This document shows positions 28,015 to 37,012 of a stretch of DNA of 64,000 nt, in pieces. The notes below the pieces were generated by a model. The model worked only from the letters and a program-made list of their open reading frames with translations. It did not search any database and had not been told where the DNA came from. The translations under genes were made by a program, and so were the position numbers. This DNA comes from CAWFFV01 sp963814985 (GTDB lineage Bacteria > Chloroflexota > Ktedonobacteria > Ktedonobacterales > Ktedonobacteraceae): positions 93,042 to 157,041 of the forward strand of contig CAWFFV010000025.1 in the NCBI GenBank assembly GCA_963814985.1. Reading direction: 5' to 3'. Within the stretch, counting starts at the first letter, position 1. Each line of letters starts with the position of its first letter.

Positions 28015-30571
28015 TCAGGCCCAGCGAATCAAGCCCATTTCATACTTCTCACTCAGCTCTGGATGAGCAGGCACCACTCGTATGTTGTAGGCGATGCTGC
28101 CAGTCTCAGTAGGAGTCAGGTGAATATCGTAACGGTATGAGCCATCCAGTTCTCGTTTAGTGAAATTCATGGGTAAGGCATACTGGGGTTGAGTTTGCTC
28201 GTCGTTGACTTCCCCATAGACTAACTCAACACGGAAATCGTCAGGTTGCAGATTGTTCACGCGTATCCAGGCGTGAACATTAAAGCCCTCACCAAGGCTG
28301 AGTTGGCCTTCACGACGCCCTTCAACATACAATTCCAGGCTCTTCCACCCCTCGCGGACGCGTTCCTTCCATTTGGCAAGTATACGAGCCTTTTCGTAGT
28401 TGTTCTGGCTGATATACGTACTTTGTTCAATAGAGGGTACATAGTAGCGTGTTGCGTACTCCTTTACCATGCGACGCATACTAAATGTGGGTGCACAGGT
28501 GCGAATAGCCTCCTTCATAAAACCAAGCCAGCGGTGAGGAATACCATCGGGACCACGCTCAAAAAAGGTGGGGATAATCTCATCTTCGAGGAGATGATAC
28601 AGAGAGAGACTATCCGCCTCAGCCTGGATATCCTGATCGTGGTACTCGCGCTCTTCACCGATAGCCCAACCGTTCTTCTCATTGTAGCCCTCGGCCCACC
28701 AACCATCGAGAATGCTACAGTTGGGCTGTCCGTTGAGTGCGGCTTTCTGACCACTGGTCCCACTGGCCTCATAGGGACGGATGGGATTATTTAGCCAGAG
28801 ATCCGTACCAGCAACAAGGTAACGGGCCATCTCGATATCATAGTTTTCCAGGAAGACAATTTTCCCCTTGAAGCCTTCAGTACGTGATGCGCGGTAAATC
28901 TGCTCAATCAGAGCCTTGCCGGGATCGTCGGCAGGGTGAGCCTTGCCAGCAAAGATGATTTGTACAGGTCGCTCTGGATCATTCAGGAGGTGGCGCAAGC
29001 GTTCAATGTTACGGAAGAGCAGAGTTGCGCGTTTGTAGGTTGCGAAGCGACGAGCAAAGCCAATCGTTAAGGCCCTGGGATCTAGCATCTGCTCAAACTC
29101 TGCGATCTGGAGCGAACCCTCACCCAGGCGTAGATGTTGATTCCTTAAGCGGCGGCGTGCGTAGGCTATCAAGAGTTCTTTGCGGAGAGTATGTGTCTTC
29201 CACAGTTCCTCATCGGGTATGGAATTAATATGCTTGTCCCAAAACTCCGGTTCATCAACATATCTTCCCCAATCTTTATCGAGGTAACGCCCAAAAAGCT
29301 CACTCACTTCGGGAGCAATCCATGAGAAGGTATGCACACCATTGGTAATGAAGTCGACAGGGACCTCTTCAGAGTCGATGCCTGGCCATAAGAACTGCCA
29401 CATTTTGCGTGAGACCTCACCATGGAGTTTACTCACGCCGTTATGGTGACCTGTGAGCCTGAGTGCGAGAACCGTCATTCCATAAATGGACCCCCAGCCA
29501 TGATCTTCGCGAGCCACTTCCATAAACTGCTCGCGGTTTATGCCGAGTTGTTCCCAATAAGAGCTAAAGTACTTATCGACCAGATCGTAGTTGAAGGTAT
29601 CATTGCCAGCTGGTACCGGTGTATGTGTGGTAAAGAGCGCATTGGCGGCAATGGCCTCACGAGCCTCATTAAAACTTAAACCTGTTGCAACCAATTCGCG
29701 GCAACGCTCTAGTGAGAGAAAGGCTGCATGCCCTTCGTTAATATGCCAGGCAGCGGGTGAGATACCCAGAGCACGCAGGGCACGTACGCCGCCAATGCCC
29801 AGAACGATCTCTTGTGAGATGCGAATTTCGCGATCACCACCGTAGAGGCGGGCTGACAGTTCGCGATCTGCTGGTGCATTGGGTGCAACATCCGTATCCA
29901 TCAGGTATAAAGGGACACGTCCAACCATTAACTTCCAGATTTTAGCATAGAGTCGCCTTCCTGGTAGGTCGACGCTAATCATAATTTCATTGCCATCAGG
30001 CCCTGTAGCCGGAATGGCAGGAGCTTCTGAGAAGTGCAGTTTGTCGTATTGGGCTTCTTGTATACCGTTACGTGTGACGCGTTGATGGAAGTATCCTTGT
30101 GGATAGAGAAATCCCACCCCGACGAAGGGGAGGCCCAGGTCACTGGCCTCTTTACAATGGTCACCGGAAAGGATTCCCAGGCCACCAGAGTAAATAGGTA
30201 AAGACTCGTGTAATCCAAATTCCGCCGAGAAATAGGCAATAGTTTTGCCCACCAGTTCTGGATGGTTCAACGAAAACCAGGTTTCGTCAAGACGTGGGTG
30301 CATGTAGTGGTCGAAATCACTCATCACACTATCATACAGGTGCAGGTATTCTAAGTTCTCAGCGGCCTTTTCAAGTCTCTGTGGCTGCACATCGCTGAGA
30401 AAGTGAACAGGGTTGTGTCCCACTTGTTCCCAGAGGTCTGGATCGAGTGAAATCGTAGAGATCGCGTGCTTCAGGATGCCAGCTCCACCACAAATTGTAG
30501 GCTAGTTCATAGAGGCGATTAATGCGTGCTGGCATGACAGGGAAGACTGTTATACGACCATAGGCTTTCAC
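28015..30571 (-). CDS. glgP: Alpha-glucan (glycogen/maltodextrin) phosphorylase (one frameshift)
   Basis: About 850 residues when joined. The N-terminus (MKAYGRITVFPVMPARINRL, YELAYNLWWSWHPEAR) is the DUF3417 domain found in the Thermotoga-type phosphorylases. A one-base excess near 30448 breaks the frame before NPVHFLSDVQPQRLEKAAEN. The rest carries FSAEFGLHESLPIYSGGLGI, AWHINEGHAAFLSLERCREL and the pyridoxal phosphate region EASGTSGQKAALNGQPNCSI, followed by LDGWWAEGYNEKNGWAIG. It releases glucose 1-phosphate from alpha-1,4-glucans in the cytoplasm. Gene stands alone; family A copies flank it on both sides. Confidence 0.92.
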
Positions 30572-30707
30572 AGAGTTAAGCTCCCTTTCTTCTTATCTGA
30601 GGAATAGTATATGTTCACTCTCGTTGTCTCTGCATTGGAGTGTATATGAGAAGTTCTACTCCGTCAAATCGAAGGATGAACATATACAATATTGCATATA
30701 TTATAAG

Positions 30708-31075
30708 GTAACTATTCAGGTTCCTTTTTCCTGATTCCTCAGCGCCTACGGCGCTTCGCAGATTGTTTTATGTAATGAGTCATCCCGAACTTTTCCGGGA
30801 CATGAAATGCCCTTTTGACCTGTTTGGCAAGCGGGAGTGCAGAGGGCGGCAGCCTTCTGCCGTGGTTCGGGGTGCCCCCGAAAAACATCTTTTCCTTCTT
30901 TTGCTCGCCGCTTGCGGCGGAGAGAGAGGAAAAAGAAGCTATTGGGACACCCCAAGCCCCTGGCAGGGAAACCCTGCACCCCCGGTTTTGGGAACTTTTT
31001 CAAAAGTTCGGGATGACTCATTAACATAAAACGAGAGCGAGCCACCGCAGGTGGCGAAGGAACCTGAATAGTTAC
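30708..31075. repeat. Family A repeat, copy 5, with a family B element at its exact centre
   Basis: Perfect outer ends GTAACTATTCAGGT (30708-30721) and ACCTGAATAGTTAC (31062-31075). Flanking hairpins AGCGCCTACGGCGCT and GCCACCGCAGGTGGC are intact. Where other copies have the long palindrome, only GTTTTATGT (30765-30773) and ACATAAAAC (31024-31032) remain, and between them is family B at 30774-31022. Confidence 0.88.
30774..31022. repeat. Family B repeat, copy 1, 249 bp, 21-bp perfect terminal inverted repeats
   Basis: The 21-bp ends (30774-30794 and 31002-31022) are exact reverse complements and contain GAGTCATCCCGAACTTTT. The interior has short hairpins (GGCAGCCTTCTGCC, CGCCGCTTGCGGCG) and a right part CCCCTGGCAGGGAAACCCTG that recurs in altered form in copy 2 at 33946-34087. 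No reading frame of note, so it is non-autonomous. Confidence 0.8.
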
Positions 31076-31165
31076 TTTATAAGCGCGATTTAAACGTACT
31101 GGATTAGCTCTTGATAAGAGTATATCCCTTTTCCGAAAACAAGGTCAATGTTGTCTATCAGAGAA

Positions 31166-31194
31166 TTGTCTTGAGGGACAAATTGTTCTATACT
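31166..31194 (+). promoter_or_regulatory. Promoter-like -35/-10 pair before an IS605-end-like sequence
   Basis: TTGTCT (31166-31171), 17-base spacer, TATACT (31189-31194). A transcript from it would begin at the hairpin GTCCGATAA/TTATCGGAC (31199-31230). Consensus match is 4/6 and 5/6. Confidence 0.4.
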
Positions 31195-31198
31195 AATG

Positions 31199-31275
31199 GT
31201 CCGATAACCGCTTCTGGTTGTTTATCGGACGTGTGCCAGTGAAGCAGGAAGCTCACCCCATGAGGATGGGAATTA
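31199..31275 (+). mobile_element. Relic of an IS200/IS605-type right end (omegaRNA-3'-like)
   Basis: After a 9-bp hairpin comes CCAGTGAAGCAGGAA (31236-31250), a 15-mer also present at 40210-40224, followed by a C-rich/G-rich mini-hairpin CCCATGAGGATGGG. GTGAAGCAGGAA followed by a short C/G hairpin is typical of the 3' end of IS605-group tnpB elements. No tnpB or tnpA is present. Confidence 0.45.
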
Positions 31276-31277
31276 AC

Positions 31278-31451
31278 GAGTCATCCCAGTAACTATTCAG
31301 GTACCCTCACCACCTGCGGCGGCTCGCTCTTGTTTTATGTGGGTTGCGGTGTTTGCGGCGCAAACACCGCAACCCACATAAAACAACTTGCGAAGCGCCT
31401 TCGGCGCTGAGGAATCAGGGAAAGAGACCTGAATAGTTACCGGGATGACTC
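31278..31451. repeat. Family A repeat, copy 6 (31289-31440), inside inverted family B ends
   Basis: The A element is complete: GTAACTATTCAGGT at 31289-31302, ACCTGAATAGTTAC at 31427-31440, and a perfect 26-bp central stem (31332-31357 and 31359-31384) beginning GTTTTATGTGGG. It is bracketed by GAGTCATCCC (31278-31287) and GGGATGACTC (31442-31451), the family B end motif in inverted orientation. Confidence 0.85.
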
Positions 31452-31497
31452 ATCGGAGGATGCCAAATAAGAAAGATAAGAAGAGAGAGATCATGGT

Positions 31498-32013
31498 ATG
31501 ATAAGGAAGTCGCAATCCTCTCAATCAAGGCTCATTAGTGCGCTAGCAGGTGGCCTCCTGCTCGCTTTCGGTTTTGTCTGGTTTGGGTCGTTACTGTTGT
31601 CTCAACATGGGAGTGCACCACATATGCCAGGATTGTCAATTCCAGGTTTTGCTCCTACGCCTGTTCCTGCAGTACAGATTCCACAATTGCTAGCAGTGGG
31701 TATTACCCTGGGTCATGCTAACCAGACGCCAGCCTTGAGCCAGCAACAGGTACTCTTAATTGCTGGTGAACTCGAACCAGATGCGGCTAGCAAAGCCAGG
31801 AATGTCTCTACCCAGTATGTACTGGTGACGAGTACTTCTGCTGTGCACGCTGCTCTGAACAATACGCCAGTCTGGATGGTGTGGTACCAGCAGATACCAC
31901 TAGAGCCTGCTGATGCTTCTGTCGATCCTACCCCCTATCCTCACTCATACCATGATCTCTACTTCTTTCTAGACGGGACCACGGGGAAAGAACTTTTGTC
32001 GGTATGGGTATAA
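31498..32013 (+). CDS. Secreted or membrane-anchored hypothetical protein, 171 residues
   Basis: Starts at an ATG after AAGAGAGAGATC. An N-terminal hydrophobic segment (ISALAGGLLLAFGFVWFGSL, about residues 13-34) is either a signal peptide or an anchor; a Pro-rich spacer follows. The remaining domain has TPALSQQQVLLIAGELEP, VWMVWYQQIPLEP and a C-terminal LDGTTGKELLSVWV, which recalls PepSY-like or YPEB folds that end in a DxxTG strand. No catalytic motif is visible. It stands alone between the repeat zone and the convergent NarL-type regulator. Confidence 0.65.
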   Translation: MIRKSQSSQSRLISALAGGLLLAFGFVWFGSLLLSQHGSAPHMPGLSIPGFAPTPVPAVQIPQLLAVGITLGHANQTPALSQQQVLLIAGELEPDAASKARNVSTQYVLVTSTSAVHAALNNTPVWMVWYQQIPLEPADASVDPTPYPHSYHDLYFFLDGTTGKELLSVWV

Positions 32014-32076
32014 AAATTTTCCTGAGAGTCTACCGACGTTGTTCCTGATGCCTGATGTATACATAGAGAAAGGAAT

Positions 32077-32766
32077 TTAGTTGTCGTGCATCTTGATCCA
32101 GCCGTGACGTAGTGCGTGAACTACGGCAGCTGTACGGTCGTTGACAGACAATTTCTTGAGAATAGACGTAATATGATTTTTCACGGTCTGGTCGCTAATC
32201 TTGAGTGATTTGGCAATTTCTTTGTTGCTGTTGCCGCGTGCGATATAATCCAGGATTTCCACTTCACGGCTGGAGAGCGGCGAATAGAGATCCTTTGTCG
32301 TACCATCTTCCTCTTCGACCGTCAATTCGCGGAATGATTTGAGGACTCGGCTAGCAAGTTGTGGCTTCGAAAGTACATCATCATTGATCAGATATTCGCC
32401 GTTGCTAACCTTGCGCACTGCCTGGGTTAGTTCCTCCGGGGTAATATTGCGTGTATAATAAGCCGCTGCACCCACCTTAATAGATTGAAAGAGACGCTCT
32501 TCATCCTCTGAAGGAGTAAGGATAATGATTGCCATTCGTGGTGCAATGTGGCGTGTCTGTCGAGCGATCTCAAGTGGATCAGAGGAGGTGAGTCCGGCAT
32601 CGATCAGGGCTACATCGGGGCTATTCACACGAGCCAGTTCGAGCACATCAGTAGCGTCGGTTGACTCACCGACAATGACACAGTCGCCCATGCGTTCCAG
32701 GGTCGCGCGGATACCTTCACGGAATAGGGGTTGTTCATCGATAATGATGACACGTATCGTTTCCAT
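32077..32766 (-). CDS. NarL/FixJ-type response regulator (LuxR HTH)
   Basis: A 229-residue protein; start METIRVIIIDEQPLFREGIR at 32766 after GAAGGAATTAC. The receiver domain has IIIDEQPL, the acceptor Asp in SPDVALIDAGLTSSDPLE, Thr in AIIILTPSEDEE, but the usual conserved Lys is replaced in AAAYYTRNITPEEL (KG(A/V)xGY(L/F)xK reads VGAAAYYTRN). The LuxR HTH is LSSREVEILDYIARGNSNKE, IAKSLKISDQTVKNHITSIL. The atypical end of the receiver suggests altered phosphorylation switching. No kinase is adjacent. Confidence 0.88.
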   Translation of the reverse strand: METIRVIIIDEQPLFREGIRATLERMGDCVIVGESTDATDVLELARVNSPDVALIDAGLTSSDPLEIARQTRHIAPRMAIIILTPSEDEERLFQSIKVGAAAYYTRNITPEELTQAVRKVSNGEYLINDDVLSKPQLASRVLKSFRELTVEEEDGTTKDLYSPLSSREVEILDYIARGNSNKEIAKSLKISDQTVKNHITSILKKLSVNDRTAAVVHALRHGWIKMHDN

Positions 32767-33189
32767 GTAATTCCTTCGTTTGGAGTGCAGACAGCATGAG
32801 GGCATCCCCACCCTGCTCTCTGCCCTCTTCTTAATTAACTTAATAATATTTTTAGAAAGTAGCTTCTCCTTATTTGTATGAAAGGGAAGCTGTACTGCCT
32901 ATAATTATTGCACCATTATACACATAAACCATGCTATGAACAATTGATAACAAAAAGGTCCCATGTATTGTTGTCGAAACGTGAAGAAGCCAGCGGAAAT
33001 ATGTCTCTTGGGAGGGGTAGATCAGGCATACTGACATGGAGGCTAACCAGGGGAACTCTTTTCATGGGTTTCATGATAGCAAACCAAGTCTTCAGTGGTC
33101 CCACCCAACCTCAGCCCTAAAAAGGGAACGCCGATTACACCCCTTGCATGAATAAATGCAGGGGTTTTACTCGACGATTGGGTAACTGG
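32767..33189. other. Gap of 423 bp with one hairpin
   Basis: Mostly AT-rich intergenic sequence between the NarL-type gene start and the end of the MglA-like gene. No convincing gene. The one structured element is the hairpin at 33140-33168, listed separately. Confidence 0.5.
33140..33168 (+). terminator. Hairpin with T-run (terminator-like)
   Basis: CCCCTTGCAT pairs with ATGCAGGGG (one bulged T), followed by TTTT. The T-run is on the plus strand although the nearest upstream genes are on the minus strand, so it may be bidirectional or the end of an unannotated short transcript. Confidence 0.4.
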
Positions 33190-33774
33190 TTAGATGCGTT
33201 CCAACCTGCGCAAAGTGGTATTAATGCCTATACGCAAGCATTCGATTACCCCTTTGCCCGTTACGGCGACACCTTCAAAACTTGGAACACGGTACGGATT
33301 GAGGTACTTTTCCAGCACGGAGACCGGAAGCACATCCTGTAAGTCGCGCTTATTCCATTGCATCACCAGTGGGAAATCAGCGACATCTTTGTTCATACGA
33401 CGTAGTTGTTCCTGGAGTTCATTCCAGCACTCAATGTTCTCTTGTAGCTTGCTAGCCTGCGAGTCTGCCACAAAAACCACACAGTCTGCAGCTTTGAGGA
33501 CCGAGATACGTGTCTGTTGATAGAGGATCTGACCTGGCACTGTATAGAGTTGAAAACGAATCTGGAATCCGTGCACTTTCCCTAGTTCAAGCGGGAGCAG
33601 GTCAAAGTACAACGTACGTTCGGTCTCCGTATCAATAGAGACCATATCACCGACATCTTGTGGATTCACTGCCTGGTGAATGTAGTGAAGGTTGGTTGTC
33701 TTGCCGCAGAGACCTATTCCATAATAAACGATCTTGCAGTTGATTTCGCGTTTCGCCATGTTAATCAGGGACAT
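33190..33774 (-). CDS. MglA-like Ras/Arf-type small GTPase
   Basis: A 194-residue GTPase. The P-loop is YYGIGLCGKTTNLHYIHQ (MglA family has YYGPGLCGKTTNL), switch II reads LYTVPGQILYQQTR, and the base-recognition loop is MQWNKRDL. The N-terminus MSLINMAKREINCKIV is typical. MglA proteins govern polarity or motility in Myxococcus and occur widely as switch proteins in Chloroflexota. The usual partner MglB (roadblock) is not in the window; a DUF4388 gene begins at 63637. The start follows GCAGGAGAG. Confidence 0.9.
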   Translation of the reverse strand: MSLINMAKREINCKIVYYGIGLCGKTTNLHYIHQAVNPQDVGDMVSIDTETERTLYFDLLPLELGKVHGFQIRFQLYTVPGQILYQQTRISVLKAADCVVFVADSQASKLQENIECWNELQEQLRRMNKDVADFPLVMQWNKRDLQDVLPVSVLEKYLNPYRVPSFEGVAVTGKGVIECLRIGINTTLRRLERI

Positions 33775-33945
33775 ATATCATTGCTCTCCTGCCCGCTCTT
33801 ATGCGCCACTGCCTGCACGTCCTGAGCGAGTGATAAACTCAACGTGCTACATCCGTCAGGGGACAGTATACCTTATTTTCTTGAAATTGCCAACGTGTTG
33901 AGACTAAAGGCTGGAGAGTCTTTAGAGGGATTTTGGGGAAATTCG

Positions 33946-34087
33946 GGACATGGGTCATCCCGAATTTCCCGAACAAAAGTTCGCACTCTCTCAAGCCGCT
34001 TGAGAAGCGGGATTGTCAAGGGCTGCCGCCCCCTGGACCCCCGCTTTTGCGAATTTTTGTTTCAAAAATTCGGGATGACCCATGTCC
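33946..34087. repeat. Family B repeat, copy 2
   Basis: Perfect 22-bp terminal inverted repeats (33946-33967 and 34066-34087) containing GGGTCATCCCGAATTT. Interior shares CAAGCCGCTTGAGAAGCGGG and CCGCCCCCTGGACCCCCG with the right part of copy 1. It sits about 75 bp upstream of gatB, in the 33775-34161 gap, which otherwise shows nothing clear. Confidence 0.78.
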
Positions 34088-34161
34088 GTGCCCATTGACG
34101 AATTATACAGAAAAAGCTAGACTTATGTGGATACGTATAGAGATAAGGTGAGGTAGGAAGT

Positions 34162-35649
34162 ATGACAACAAGTACACACACATCTGTTGATACAGATTTT
34201 GAGATCGTTATTGGCCTTGAGGTACATGCCCAACTGTTGACAAAAAGTAAGATGTTTTGTCCGTGTAGTACAGGCTATGCCAACGCTGCACCTAATACAC
34301 ATGTCTGTCCTGTCTGTATGGGAATGCCAGGTGTCTTGCCCGTTATCAATGAGGAAGCAGTTGCCTATACAATTATGACTGCCCTTGCACTGAATTGCTC
34401 AATCCCTGAGTATTCAAAATTTGATCGTAAGAGTTACCCATATCCGGACTTGATGAAGGGCTATCAAATCTCACAATATGATGTTCCTCTTAGCCGCGAT
34501 GGGTATCTGAATATCCATTTACATGGGCAGGAGCGACGTATCGGTATTACGCGTGTTCATCTGGAAGAAGACACCGCTCGTTTGTTGCACCACGATGGGT
34601 ATAGCTTGATTGATGTCAATCGCGCCGGGACGCCGCTAATGGAGATCGTCAGTGAGCCAGATATGCGCAGTCCTGAGGAGGCGCGTCTCTATATGCAGAA
34701 GTTGCGCGAGATTTTGGTCTACCTGGGCGTCTCTTCTGGCCGTATGGAAGAGGGGGGCCTGCGATGTGATGCCAATATCTCGGTGCGACCGCGTGGGCAA
34801 CAGAAATTAGGTGTGAAGGCCGAGATCAAGAATATGAATAGTTTCCGTTCGGTCGAACGTGCACTGGAATACGAGGCACAGCGTCAAGTCGCAGCCATTC
34901 GTGATGGGGGAGTGATTTGCCAGGAAACACGCGGTTGGGTCGAGACGAGGGGCGTTACGGTCTCACAGCGCAGCAAAGAGCATGCAAACGACTACCGCTA
35001 CTTCCCAGAGCCAGACCTGCCCCCATTGTTGATCAGCCGTGCTCATGTTGAAGAGCTACATACATCACTTCCAGAGTTGCCAGATGCACGCCGTGTTCGT
35101 TATACTAGTGAATTCGGACTTTCTGAACAAGATGCCAATGTGATGACGGAGGACAAGGCCCTTGGTGATTACTTTGAGCGTGTGCTGGCTGCCTCGCATG
35201 TGAGTGACCGGAAGGCGAGAGCCAGGGTCGCGAGCAACTGGTTGCTGAGTGAAGTCGTGCGCCTGCTTAAAGCTAATACCATTGCTGTGCAGGACTGTCT
35301 ACTTTCTCCAGCCGCGTTGGCAAATTTGCTGGATTTGCTCGACAAAGAGCGAATTACTGGTAAGCAAGCCAAAGATGTATTGGATGAGGCCTTTACCTCA
35401 GGTGAAATGCCTGAGGGGATTGTCACGAAAAAGGGTATTAAGCCCCCTATTAGTGACCAGGGTACTCTAGAGCGAATTATTGAGGAGGTGATAGCGAACA
35501 ATCCCAAGGCGGCCAGTGACTACCGTGGAGGTAAAACCAACGCCTTGCAATCCCTGGTTGGTCAGGTAATGAAGCAAACTCGTGGTCAAGCCAAAGCTGA
35601 TATCGTACAAACAGTATTGAGAAAAAAACTGGATGAGACTACGGCATAG
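34162..35649 (+). CDS. gatB: Aspartyl/glutamyl-tRNA amidotransferase subunit B
   Basis: A complete 495-residue GatB. The N-terminal catalytic cradle begins FEIVIGLEVHAQLLTKSKMF with the zinc site cysteines of CPCSTGYANAAPNTHVCPVC, then FDRKSYPYPDLMKGYQISQY, GITRVHLEEDTARLLH, EIVSEPDMRSPEEA and RCDANISVRP. The C-terminal YqeY-like tail domain ends PKAASDYRGGKTNALQSLVG. With GatA and GatC it transamidates Glu-tRNA(Gln) or Asp-tRNA(Asn); gatA and gatC are not here. Start ATG after GTGAGGTAGGAAG. Confidence 0.96.
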   Translation: MTTSTHTSVDTDFEIVIGLEVHAQLLTKSKMFCPCSTGYANAAPNTHVCPVCMGMPGVLPVINEEAVAYTIMTALALNCSIPEYSKFDRKSYPYPDLMKGYQISQYDVPLSRDGYLNIHLHGQERRIGITRVHLEEDTARLLHHDGYSLIDVNRAGTPLMEIVSEPDMRSPEEARLYMQKLREILVYLGVSSGRMEEGGLRCDANISVRPRGQQKLGVKAEIKNMNSFRSVERALEYEAQRQVAAIRDGGVICQETRGWVETRGVTVSQRSKEHANDYRYFPEPDLPPLLISRAHVEELHTSLPELPDARRVRYTSEFGLSEQDANVMTEDKALGDYFERVLAASHVSDRKARARVASNWLLSEVVRLLKANTIAVQDCLLSPAALANLLDLLDKERITGKQAKDVLDEAFTSGEMPEGIVTKKGIKPPISDQGTLERIIEEVIANNPKAASDYRGGKTNALQSLVGQVMKQTRGQAKADIVQTVLRKKLDETTA

Positions 35650-35688
35650 ATGCTGGAGATCTCGACCTGCGCAAAGGAGATGCAGACC

Positions 35689-36954
35689 ATGCACGACGAA
35701 GTGAAATCTGCCACATTTAATCCGTATCATATGGCGGTACAACAATTCGAGTTGGCGGCTGAGAAGCTTGGCCTCTCTGAAGACATGCGAGAGATTTTGC
35801 GACTGCCCAAACGTGAGCTGTCTGTCAATTTTCCAGTACGTCTGGATAGTGGACGTATCAAGACGTTTACTGGATACCGTGTTCAGCACAATGTGAACCG
35901 GGGTCCGGCAAAGGGGGGCATCCGCTACAGTCCTGAAGTGACCCTGGATGAGGTCAGAGCATTGGCGATGTGGATGACATGGAAATGTGCGGTTGTTGGT
36001 ATCCCGTATGGTGGTGCCAAGGGAGGAGTCATTTGTGATCCCAAAGGCATGACGCCTGCCGAGTTAGAGCGCATGACCCGTCGTTTTGCAACTGAAATTG
36101 CCATTGTGATCGGACCTCATAGTGATATTCCCGCTCCAGATGTCAATACGAATTCCCAGGTAATGGCGTGGATTATGGATACCTATTCCATGCACCAGGG
36201 CTATTCTATTCCCGCTGTGGTGACTGGTAAGCCTCTCTCCATTGGCGGAAGCGAAGGCCGCAATGATGCAACAGCGACAGGAGTGCTCTTTGTCACCAGG
36301 CAGGGGGCAAAACGGATCGGGATGTCTTTGCAGGGTGCTCGTGTCAGTATTCAGGGATATGGGAATGCTGGCGGTGTTGCGGCGCGCCTCTTCCATAGGG
36401 AAGGCTGTAAGATTGTTGCTGTCAGTGACACGCGAGGAGGCATTTACGACGAGTCTGGTCTGGACCCTGCCGCTGTGCTGCGCCACAAGCAGGAGCGTGG
36501 CACCGTCATAGGTTTTCCTCATGCCCAACCAATCCGTGTAGAAGATGTGCTGGAAGTTCCCTGTGATGTCTTGATCCCTGCGGCAACAGAAGGTGTGATT
36601 ACATCAAAAAATGCCGATCGCGTGCAGGCTCGTATCATTACAGAAGCAGCCAATGGTCCTACAACTCCCGAAGCCGACGAGATTCTCTTTAATCGGCAAT
36701 GTCTGGTCATTCCTGATATCCTGGCAAATGCCGGAGGTGTGACGGTGAGTTACTTCGAGTGGGTGCAGGATCTGCAAAGTTTCTTTTGGGATGTCGAAGA
36801 GATTACCAACAGGCTAGAAGTGATTATGAATCGTGCTTTTGACGCGGTTGCAGAGAAGTCTGATCTCTTCCATTGCAATATGCGTCTGGCAGCTAACATG
36901 CTGGCTATCTCGCGGGTAGCAGAGGCAACACAGATTTGCGGCATTTATCCATAA
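35689..36954 (+). CDS. gdhA: Glutamate (Glu/Leu/Phe/Val) dehydrogenase
   Basis: A 421-residue dehydrogenase; the ATG at 35689 is preferred because AAAGGAG lies nine bases upstream, although the frame is open from the gatB stop. Substrate-binding RGPAKGGIRYSP and the catalytic Lys in GIPYGGAKGGVICDPKGM are present, as are the Rossmann motif SIQGYGNAGGVAARLF, AATEGVIT and DILANAGGVTVSYFEWVQ. It interconverts glutamate and 2-oxoglutarate plus ammonia with NAD(P)+. It follows gatB with a short untranslated gap and is probably cotranscribed. Confidence 0.94.
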   Translation: MHDEVKSATFNPYHMAVQQFELAAEKLGLSEDMREILRLPKRELSVNFPVRLDSGRIKTFTGYRVQHNVNRGPAKGGIRYSPEVTLDEVRALAMWMTWKCAVVGIPYGGAKGGVICDPKGMTPAELERMTRRFATEIAIVIGPHSDIPAPDVNTNSQVMAWIMDTYSMHQGYSIPAVVTGKPLSIGGSEGRNDATATGVLFVTRQGAKRIGMSLQGARVSIQGYGNAGGVAARLFHREGCKIVAVSDTRGGIYDESGLDPAAVLRHKQERGTVIGFPHAQPIRVEDVLEVPCDVLIPAATEGVITSKNADRVQARIITEAANGPTTPEADEILFNRQCLVIPDILANAGGVTVSYFEWVQDLQSFFWDVEEITNRLEVIMNRAFDAVAEKSDLFHCNMRLAANMLAISRVAEATQICGIYP

Positions 36955-36964
36955 GGTAGAAGAA

Positions 36965-36998
36965 TCCAAGGGTATGTGGGCGACCGCGTACCCTTGGA
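36965..36998. terminator. Strong hairpin between gdhA and the acidic protein gene
   Basis: TCCAAGGGTA (36965-36974) pairs perfectly with TACCCTTGGA (36989-36998). There is no T-run, so intrinsic termination is uncertain; it lies between convergent genes. Confidence 0.45.
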
Positions 36999-37012
36999 TG
37001 GGGGGATAATAG

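Noticed and set aside
30774..31022. Family B as a protein-coding IS
   Set aside because: At 249 bp with no transposase-like frame it can only be a non-autonomous element.
32908..33342. Short plus-strand frames in the NarL-MglA gap
   Set aside because: No conserved features; one overlaps the end of the MglA-like gene.
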